DNA of 5,035 nt from an uncultured Alphaproteobacteria bacterium (GTDB lineage Bacteria; Pseudomonadota; Alphaproteobacteria; Rhizobiales; Ancalomicrobiaceae). The notes beneath the pieces were generated by a model that did no database searches, was not told the DNA's origin, and saw only the letters and a list, made by a program, of their open reading frames with translations. This document shows, piece by piece, positions 1 through 5,035 of the stretch. The position numbers and the translations under genes were made by a program. Numbering within the stretch: the stretch's first letter is position 1; each line of letters starts with the position of its first letter. The DNA lies in contig CALFRR010000064.1 in NCBI GenBank assembly GCA_937919435.1, forward strand, positions 1 through 5,035, given 5' to 3'.

Positions 1-46
1 CGAGATTCAAGTGTGACTGGAGTTCAGACGTGTGCTCTTCCGATCT
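1..46 (-). other. Illumina adapter/index contamination, left end
   Basis: This is the reverse complement of the TruSeq-type adapter that begins AGATCGGAAGAGCACACGTC, with the six-base index ACTTGA and the first bases of the following constant region (ATCTCG). It is library-construction sequence, not genome. Read rightwards it encodes the familiar artefact peptide MTGVQTCALPI; read leftwards it adds RKSTRLNSSHT to the end of the GH2 reading frame. The first genomic base is 47. The same 46 bases recur inverted at 4988-5033. Confidence 0.98.
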
Positions 47-2322
47 GCGAAGCCGTCCGCCCCCTCGTCGAGCCGCACCGTGAGGCCCGCCGGCCGCCGC
101 ACCGGCGACCACGGCTCGACGAAGCGGATCGTCTCGGCGAGCACCTCGCCCTCCGCCCCGACCAGCCGGGCGACCACCGTGTCGTGGGCCGGCGGACCGA
201 AACGGTAGGCGCGGTTCAGATCGAAGAAACCGCCGAGGAGATCGGTCGCGGCGAGCGTCAGGTGGCCGTGTGCGGACACCTCGACCTCGCGGGCGCCGGA
301 GACCACCGGCCGCCGGCCATCGGCGAGAGCGGCGAGTTCGAGGCGACCGCCGATCGGCGCCGCGGAGTCGTCGAGGAGATGCAGCTCGAACCCGTTCACC
401 CCCTCGTCGGCGAGGATCAATCGGACGGGCCGGCTCGCCCGGGCGAGCGCCCACCACGACGACTTAGGCCGCCCCGCCGCATCGACGAAGCCCCAGCCGG
501 CGCCGATCCGCATGTCGCGGTGCAGAAAGGCGAGCGCCCCGCGGGTCGGCGACCCCGGCCGCCGCCACTCGTCGAGCACCGCCTCGACCACCGCCGCCGT
601 CGTCATCCGGCCGACGTCGAGCGCCCGCGCCGGATCCTCGAGCCGGAGCGCCGCGATCCCGTCGCCGAACAGCAGCGCCTCGTAGTGGAGACGGATGTCT
701 TCGAAATCCCAGGCCGCACCGTGGTCGCGCGGCACCCGGCGCTTCCAGTCGGGATGATGGACCGCCGGTGCCGAAAGCCCTTCGTCGAGGCTCGCCGCCT
801 CCGGCACATGGGCGAAGGCGAGACATTCGGCGGCGAAGCGGACCTCCGCCGTCCGCGCGTCGGCGAGCGGTCGGCGATAGGCACCGACCCCGAAATAATG
901 GCCGACCCCCTCCGACACCGAGAACGGCATCGCCCCGCCGTCCGGGGTCGAGCGCAGCCAGGCGACGTCCGGCCGCCGCCGGCGGGCGATCTCCGGCAGC
1001 ACCTCGTCGAACAGGGCGTTGCCCCAGGACGCCGGCGGCAGACCGGTCATCGCCGCCTGCTGGGTGATCTCCGAACCGCCACAGACCAGCGCCAAGGACG
1101 GCGACAGCGCCAGCCGATCGAACAGCGCCTCCGCCTCGCCGCGCACCAGCCCGACGAAATCGGGATCGGTCGCCGGATAATCGAAGTTGGCGAACATCAG
1201 ATCCTGCCAGACCAGCAGGCCGAACTCGTCGCAGAGGTCGTGGAAGGCGCGCGCCTCGTAGGCGCCGATGCCGGAGACGCGGACCATGTTCAGCCCGGCG
1301 TCGCGCATCCGCACCAGATCGGCGGCGAGCGCCTCGCGCTCCGCCGGGAGCCGCACCGGATCCGCGGGCACATGAACCACTCCGCGAGAAAACATCTCCA
1401 CGCCATTGACTTTAAAACCGAAGCCACGCCCGTCCGGGCCGCGCTCGACGGCGATGGTACGGAACCCGGTGCGGCCGAGCGGGACGTGGCGGCCGTCGAT
1501 TTCGAGATCGACGTCGTGGAGCACCGGGTCGCCGTGGGTCGCCGGCCACCACGGCGCGATCCCCGGCAGATCGAGCCGGGCGACGAACGCGCCGCCCTCG
1601 GCGACGAACGGCGCCGATCGCCCGGCGCAGCCGAGACGCGCGGCGGCGCCTCGCGGGTCGTCGGCCGGCAACGCCAGCCGCGCCTCGAGCCGTCCGTCGC
1701 GACCGTCGTACCGCGTGGCGAGCCCATGCACCGCGACCGCCGGATCGGCCGGATCGACCACCCGGATCGATCGCCAGGGGCCGATCACGTCGACCGCCGG
1801 GCACCAGCCGGGCATGTGGCCGAGGAGCGTGGTGCGGACCGCCCGCAGCCGCTGATCCGGCACCAGCACCGAGCGCCAGCGCGCCCGCTTCGGCTTCACC
1901 GCATCGAGCCGTGGGCCGAGCGCCCGGAAGACGATCGCCAGCTCGTGCTCGCCGTGGAGATCGACGTCGACCGCCGCCGGCAGGAACATCGACCGGCTCT
2001 CGAGGATCGGTCGGCCGTCGAGGAACACCTCGGCGAAGGTGGCGAGCCCGTCGAAGACCAGCCGCCGCCGCCCCTCCCCCTCGATCCGGCAGACGAACCA
2101 GTGGTCGCGGTCGTGCAACGGGGTCGGCCGGTCGAGGTCGTGGCGGCCGGCCGCGGCGAGCGCTCCGGCGACGGTGCCCGGCACCACCGCCGGCAGCCAT
2201 TCGGCGTCGAGCGCCAGATCGGCAGGGCTCGCCCAGGCGTCCGGCGCGGTCGTCGCCATCTCCCAGGGGCCGGCGACGGGGCGACCGAAGACGGGAAGCG
2301 GGACGGGTGCGGACGTGGACAC
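47..2322 (-). CDS. Glycoside hydrolase family 2 (beta-mannosidase-like), C-terminus missing
   Basis: Predicted exo-acting glycosidase of GH2, closest in layout to beta-mannosidases; substrate unproven. Seen: 758 codons from a GTG start, no signal peptide or membrane segment, so probably cytoplasmic. Residues about 10-190 form the N-terminal sugar-binding jelly-roll (W20, VPGTV at 47-51, HWF at 74-76, FLDGRPI at 100-106); about 191-295 an immunoglobulin-like domain; about 296-640 the TIM barrel, with VNGVEMFSRGVVHVPAD (305-321), LNMVRVSGIGAYE (344-356), LCDEFGLLVWQDLMFA (363-378), candidate acid/base E418 in CGGSE and candidate nucleophile E499 in RFAAEC; then a beta-rich C-terminal domain cut at the contig edge. 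Family members are usually about 800-900 aa, so perhaps 60 or more residues are lost. The GTG at 2322 has GAGG nine bases upstream and retains the W20 region; the ATG at 2259 would delete conserved sequence. It lies 74 bases after the DUF1839 stop, probably co-transcribed. Oddities: Ser instead of Asn before the acid/base Glu, and AEC instead of SEF around the nucleophile. Confidence 0.9.
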
Positions 2323-2324
2323 GG

Positions 2325-2337
2325 GCGAGACCCTCGC
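2325..2337 (-). promoter_or_regulatory. Small hairpin overlapping the putative GH2 ribosome-binding site
   Basis: A perfect 5-bp stem (GCGAG/CTCGC) with a 3-base loop lies two bases upstream of the GTG start. The GAGG that could act as the Shine-Dalgarno (2332-2335) is within the stem and loop. It might lower initiation of the GH2 gene relative to DUF1839, but a stem this short is easily found by chance in such GC-rich DNA. Confidence 0.25.
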
Positions 2338-2396
2338 GGATTCGATGACGGACGGCGGAGAGTCGCACGGATCGCCGGCGCGACGCGAGACCCGGA

Positions 2397-3365
2397 TCAG
2401 GCGGGCGGGAACCGCACCAGGAGCCCGCCGATCAGCCGATCCCAGGCCTCGGCGGCGGCGAGGATCGCCTCGGCGAGCCCATCGAAGCGGTTGCGCGCCA
2501 TCGCCCGGGCGAGACGGAACTGCATCACCTTCATCGTCTCGGCGATCGCTTCCGCCGCCTCCCGCTCCGCCGCGAGGCCGGCGACGCCGTTCGCCTCGAG
2601 CCAGAGGAGATGGCCGGCGAGCAGCTCGAAGTTCGCCCCGTACTGGCGCATCAGGTTGAAGGCATAGGTGTGGAACCACTCCGGCGGCCGGGTCCCGAGA
2701 TCGGCGACGTGGGCGGGGAACGCCGCCGCCCAGGCGCGGAACGGGTTCTCCGCCGGCCGGCGGGCGAGGTGGCGGGCGAGCAGCGCCACCGCCTCGCCGA
2801 CGAGGTCGATCCGCGGCGGGTCGGCCGGCAGCTTGACGAACTCGACGTAGGGAAACAGCACCGCCGGATCGCGGTCCGCCCCCGGCGCCCCGAAGATGCC
2901 GTCGTAGTCGTCGCCGTCGAGGGCGAACAGGCCGGCGTTGTGGAAATAGACGAGCCGGCGGGCGGCGGGATCGATCTCGGTGATGCCGATCGTCGTCTTC
3001 GAATGGGCGCTGCGCCAGGTGATGCCGCGGGTGTCGGGAAGGTAGAAGGCGTCGGCCTCGACCAACACGATCCGGCCACGCCGGGTCTGCTCCTCGACGT
3101 GGCCGGCGAGCCGGTCGAAGATCGACAGTTCGAGCAGTTCCAGGCCGTAGAGCCGCTCGAGATCGGCGGTCGGCACCTTGAAGAAGGTGGCCTGATCGCC
3201 CTCGAAGTCCTGGGTCACGGTGAAGCCGAGCATCGCCGCCGGCTCGCGGCCGAGGGCGGCGACGATCTCGATCCACAGATCCGTCCAGCAGTTGGTCTCC
3301 GGCCACCGCCGATCCAGCCCGTGCAGGGCATGCGGAACGTGGGTCGAGGGATCCGGTCGAAACAT
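2397..3365 (-). CDS. DUF1839 family protein, possible aminoacyl-carrier-protein acyltransferase
   Basis: Recognised from memory as DUF1839, a family without established function. The 322-aa product has no signal peptide or membrane helix and is probably cytosolic. Conserved-looking blocks are PHALHGLDRRWPETNCWTDL (11-30, with C26), FTVTQDFEGDQATFFK (48-63), GRIVLVEADAFYLPDT (97-112), AHSKTTIG (120-127, with H121) and LVYFHNAG (138-145). About 185-315 is a helical C-terminal half with WFHTYAFNLMRQYGANFELL (230-249). The N-terminal half, with an early Cys, then a D.fyLP strand, His and a later Asp/Asn, resembles the BtrH/papain-like layout of enzymes that move an aminoacyl group from a carrier protein to an acceptor; this is inference. 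The ATG at 3365 is chosen because GGGAG lies six bases upstream and the protein then begins just before the conserved block. An in-frame TTG at 3416 lacks such a site. It follows the ligase after 198 bases and precedes GH2. Confidence 0.9.
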   Translation of the reverse strand: MFRPDPSTHVPHALHGLDRRWPETNCWTDLWIEIVAALGREPAAMLGFTVTQDFEGDQATFFKVPTADLERLYGLELLELSIFDRLAGHVEEQTRRGRIVLVEADAFYLPDTRGITWRSAHSKTTIGITEIDPAARRLVYFHNAGLFALDGDDYDGIFGAPGADRDPAVLFPYVEFVKLPADPPRIDLVGEAVALLARHLARRPAENPFRAWAAAFPAHVADLGTRPPEWFHTYAFNLMRQYGANFELLAGHLLWLEANGVAGLAAEREAAEAIAETMKVMQFRLARAMARNRFDGLAEAILAAAEAWDRLIGGLLVRFPPA

Positions 3366-3371
3366 CGCGCA

Positions 3372-3376
3372 CTCCC
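3372..3376 (-). promoter_or_regulatory. Ribosome-binding site deciding the DUF1839 start
   Basis: On the minus strand GGGAG is followed by six bases and then the ATG at 3365. This is the best-placed Shine-Dalgarno match near the gene and favours that ATG over the in-frame TTG 51 bases further upstream at 3416. Confidence 0.6.
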
Positions 3377-3452
3377 GCTCGCCGATCGCCGGAACGGCGA
3401 CGGGCCCGATGGACAAGTCGTGGCACCGCCGGGCCGCCGCCTCACCGGAGGA

Positions 3453-3528
3453 GGCCGGTCGCCCCGGCCTCTCCCCCCTCGAGGGAGAAGAGGCCGCGAA
3501 GCGGCGGGACGAGGGGGCGACGCCGGTC
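3453..3528. repeat. Compound palindromic intergenic element
   Basis: A nested inverted-repeat structure in the 198-base gap between the ligase and DUF1839. The closing stem pairs 3458-3465 (GTCGCCCC) with 3514-3521 (GGGGCGAC), extended imperfectly outward by 3455-3457 with 3524-3526. Immediately inside is a hairpin of GGCCTCT (3466-3472) and AGAGGCC (3489-3495) around the perfect palindrome CCCTCGAGGG (3476-3485). A second small hairpin, CCGC-GAA-GCGG (3494-3504), overlaps it by two bases. It resembles mosaic palindromic repeats (RIME/REP-like) scattered between genes of Rhizobiales genomes; that resemblance is from memory. No T-run follows on the minus strand, so it is not a standard intrinsic terminator, but in the transcript it could affect stability or attenuate readthrough into DUF1839. 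Confidence 0.65.
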
Positions 3529-3563
3529 CCGTTCCTCTGCCGCCGGAAACGCGGCCCGCCCCT

Positions 3564-4502
3564 TCACCCCCACAACACCTCGCGTACCGCCGCCGGCCAG
3601 GCGTCGGTGTCGGTGCCGTGATGACGGAACAGGGCCAGCGCGATCCGCTCCAGCCCGAAGCCGACGCAGGCCGAATGCGCCGTCTCGCCGTTCGCGAAGG
3701 CCATCCCCCACAGCCCGCCGAAGTGGTTCTGGTGGTAGTTGAACGAGAGGCAGGCGGTCGGCGGCGCGCCGTCGTTGACCGGGATCAGCAGCTCGAACTT
3801 CAATTGTTGGTCGCGCTGGTTGCGCGCCATCAGCTTGCCGCCGCGGCCGAAGAACGGATCGTTGGCGACGTCGAGCTCGCAGGGCAGACCGAGCGCGGCG
3901 ATCATCGCCGGCCCCCGTTCCAGCCAGCGCTCGCGGAACTCGGTGACCTCCTCCGGCGTGCCGATGCGGACGTTCTCGCGCATCCGGAACAGCTGCATCC
4001 GGGTCGGCTCGGTCGACGGCTCGTGACGGAAACAGTAGCTCTTCAGATCGAACAGCAGCCCGCCTTCCGGCACCGGTCCCTTCGCCGCCACCGTCGGATA
4101 GAGCGGATAGCAGGCCGCAGGCGTCAGCACGACGTCGGTCGGCGACTGGAACTCGCTCCAGTCGCGCCCCTCGGTCAGCGCCTCGATCAGCCGACAGTGG
4201 TCGGCCTCGCCGCCGACGAACGAATGGATCGAGCCGGCGAGCTGGGGAAAGCTCTTCAGGTAGCCCGACCGCTCCATGTTGACCCGCGGCATCGCCGGCG
4301 GGAAATGGATCTTCACCGCGCCGTCGGCGCGGGCGTGGCGCTCGACCAGCCGCTCGAAGCCGTCGATCACCGCCTCGAAGGCGCCGGACCGGCCGTAGAG
4401 CCCGTCGACGCCGGTCGGCATCAGGACGCCGTCGGCGAACAGACGGTCGAGGAAGCTCGCGGCGGACGGATTCGCCGGAGGCGTCGGGAGAGGCTCGGTC
4501 AT
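3564..4502 (-). CDS. Amino acid--[acyl-carrier-protein] ligase (class II aaRS homologue)
   Basis: Predicted to activate a small amino acid (glycine or alanine in characterised rhizobial homologues) with ATP and transfer it to the phosphopantetheine thiol of a dedicated carrier protein, not to tRNA. Seen: 312 aa, a bare class II catalytic core like atypical archaeal-type seryl-tRNA synthetase, with no N-terminal tRNA-binding coiled coil. Class II motif 2 is CFRHEPS (157-163, R159, E161) followed by RMRENVRIG (173-181); motif 3 is GFGLERIAL (281-289, R286). C131 (AACYPLYP), E176 (RMREN) and C279 (SACVGFG) fall exactly on the zinc-ligand positions I recall for Bradyrhizobium Bll0957, arguing for an intact amino-acid pocket. 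Other conserved-looking blocks are KIHFPPAMPR (64-73) and NYHQNHFG (255-262). The ATG shares bases with the TGA of the upstream dehydrogenase (ATGA), indicating translational coupling; GGAG at 4513-4516 is a modest ribosome-binding site ten bases away. No carrier protein gene is in the window. Confidence 0.95.
   Translation of the reverse strand: MTEPLPTPPANPSAASFLDRLFADGVLMPTGVDGLYGRSGAFEAVIDGFERLVERHARADGAVKIHFPPAMPRVNMERSGYLKSFPQLAGSIHSFVGGEADHCRLIEALTEGRDWSEFQSPTDVVLTPAACYPLYPTVAAKGPVPEGGLLFDLKSYCFRHEPSTEPTRMQLFRMRENVRIGTPEEVTEFRERWLERGPAMIAALGLPCELDVANDPFFGRGGKLMARNQRDQQLKFELLIPVNDGAPPTACLSFNYHQNHFGGLWGMAFANGETAHSACVGFGLERIALALFRHHGTDTDAWPAAVREVLWG
4142..4165. repeat. Perfect 9-bp inverted repeat inside the ligase gene
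   Basis: GCGACTGGA (4142-4150) and TCCAGTCGC (4157-4165) are perfect inverted arms around a six-base loop. They encode ligase residues about 113-120 (RDWSEFQS). The stem is strong for a coding region, but the amino acids appear to dictate much of it, so a regulatory role is unproven. Confidence 0.5.
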
Positions 4503-4987
4503 CCGGCGTGCGCTCCGATCGTGGTGTCGACCCGGCTCATCAGGAGAAGATTGGCGCTGTTGGCGAGCACCCGGTCGTTGTTGATCATGATCGCCGCCGA
4601 CAGGAGGTCGCGATAGTTGCGGGCGATCGAGAACGGACCGTCGTTGCGATAGCCGGCGAGCCCGGTGATCATCAGCGCCTGCTGGCAGATCTCGATCGCC
4701 AGGGTCGAGGTGGCGACCTTGAGACCGTTCATCTCGGCGAGGAAGCCGATCGACGAGAGGATCCGCTCGTCGGCGAGCGCCGCCTCGTAACGGGCGACCG
4801 CCGCGACGATCGCCGCCCGCATCTTCTGCAGGGTGGTGGCGACCTCGGCGAGACGCAGCGCGCCCGGCGGCATCTGCCCGGGACGCTTCTTCACCTCTGC
4901 GCGGACGAAGGCCTGCGACTTCGCCACCGTGTCGGCGGCGATGCCGTACCAGGTCGCCGACCAGACGATGTGTGCCATGGCGAGCAT
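4499..4987 (-). CDS. Acyl-CoA/acyl-ACP dehydrogenase, C-terminal fragment
   Basis: C-terminal helical domain of an FAD-dependent acyl-CoA dehydrogenase family protein; only 162 codons plus stop are present because the contig ends at 4987. The first genomic codon happens to be ATG but is not the real start: the flavin-binding N-terminal and middle domains, expected to be some 200 or more residues, are missing. Seen: HIVWSATWYGIAADT (6-20) in the first helix, a helical middle, and a final part with the family pattern ITGLAGYRND (107-116), then ARNYRDLLSAAIMINNDRV (122-140). At the site where many acyl-CoA dehydrogenases have the catalytic Glu (YEGT after the RD pair), this protein has IMINND; some family members use a Glu in an earlier helix, which would lie off the contig. 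The TGA overlaps the ligase ATG. Beside that ligase, the likely substrate is a carrier-protein-bound acyl or aminoacyl group rather than a fatty acyl-CoA; this is inference. Confidence 0.85.
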   Translation of the reverse strand: MLAMAHIVWSATWYGIAADTVAKSQAFVRAEVKKRPGQMPPGALRLAEVATTLQKMRAAIVAAVARYEAALADERILSSIGFLAEMNGLKVATSTLAIEICQQALMITGLAGYRNDGPFSIARNYRDLLSAAIMINNDRVLANSANLLLMSRVDTTIGAHAG

Positions 4988-5035
4988 AGATCGGAAGAGC
5001 ACACGTCTGAACTCCAGTCACACTTGAATCTCGTA
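4988..5035 (+). other. Illumina adapter/index contamination, right end
   Basis: TruSeq-type adapter (AGATCGGAAGAGCACACGTC and onward), index ACTTGA (4988+34 onward), then ATCTCGTA of the constant region. Read leftwards in the dehydrogenase frame it prefixes the spurious residues MLFRS; in another frame it gives MTGVQTCALPI; read rightwards it gives RKSTRLNSSHT. The last genomic base is 4987. Confidence 0.98.

Noticed and set aside
2143..2154. Perfect 12-bp palindrome GCGGCCGGCCGC in the GH2 gene, and a 14-bp one at 2750-2763 in DUF1839
   Set aside because: Both are pure G/C, inside coding sequence for Ala/Gly/Arg/Pro-rich stretches, and expected by chance at this base composition.
13..2667. 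An 884-codon plus-strand frame opposite the GH2 gene
   Set aside because: It starts in the adapter (MTGVQTCALPI), has arginine-rich low-information composition, and is the complement of a clear GH2 gene.
3397..3416. In-frame TTG at 3416 as an upstream DUF1839 start, and a CTTGTC (about 3411-3416) as a possible -35 box
   Set aside because: No ribosome-binding site precedes the TTG, and the extra 17 residues do not look like family sequence. No convincing -10 element lies 16-18 bases from the CTTGTC.
7..3426. A continuous 1,139-codon minus-strand frame running through the GH2 gene and antiparallel-frame DUF1839 sequence
   Set aside because: Only the part from 2322 downward is GH2. The upstream 368 codons are an arginine/proline-rich out-of-frame reading of DUF1839, open only because of high GC, and the last residues are adapter.
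2610..4616. A 668-codon plus-strand frame opposite DUF1839 and the ligase
   Set aside because: No recognisable domain, skewed composition, and it covers two well-supported minus-strand genes plus the palindromic gap.
4985..5002. ATG codons at the upstream end of the dehydrogenase fragment as true gene starts (MLFRSMLAMAH)
   Set aside because: MLFRS is adapter-encoded. The ATG at 4987 lies at the edge of the insert, and the protein lacks the N-terminal and middle domains of the family.
1..5033. 46-bp terminal inverted repeats suggesting a transposon or linear plasmid
   Set aside because: The repeats are sequencing adapters with an index; there is no transposase or replication gene between them.

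Overview
This is a 5,035-base, very GC-rich contig. Its two ends are not biological: bases 1-46 and 4988-5035 are Illumina TruSeq-type adapter plus index, in inverted orientation, so the genomic insert is only 47-4987. High GC, G/C-ending codons and the gene families present suggest an alphaproteobacterium, most likely in the Rhizobiales/Hyphomicrobiales. This is an inference from the families, not from a marker gene.

All four recognisable genes lie on the minus strand and read from high to low coordinates. They are: (1) the C-terminal part of an acyl-CoA/acyl-ACP dehydrogenase (4499-4987, 5' end cut off by the contig edge); (2) a complete amino acid--[acyl-carrier-protein] ligase, an aminoacyl-tRNA-synthetase homologue, 312 aa (3564-4502), joined to the dehydrogenase by an ATGA stop/start overlap; (3) a complete DUF1839 family protein, 322 aa (2397-3365); (4) a glycoside hydrolase family 2, beta-mannosidase-like protein, 758 codons present (47-2322), whose C-terminus is lost at the other contig edge. 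The only sizeable gap, 198 bases between genes 2 and 3, holds a compound palindromic element of about 75 bases. The 74-base gap between genes 3 and 4 holds only the GH2 start signals.

The order suggests one transcription unit around carrier-protein-bound amino acids. The ligase would activate a small amino acid and load it on the phosphopantetheine of a carrier protein, which is not in the window. The flavoprotein dehydrogenase could oxidise the tethered acyl group. DUF1839 has a layout reminiscent of BtrH-type Cys/His acyltransferases and could hand the group to an acceptor. The GH2 enzyme, which has altered active-site motifs, hints at a sugar-containing acceptor or product. The family assignments of the dehydrogenase, ligase and GH2 are strong. 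The joint pathway is a hypothesis, and its product is unknown to me.
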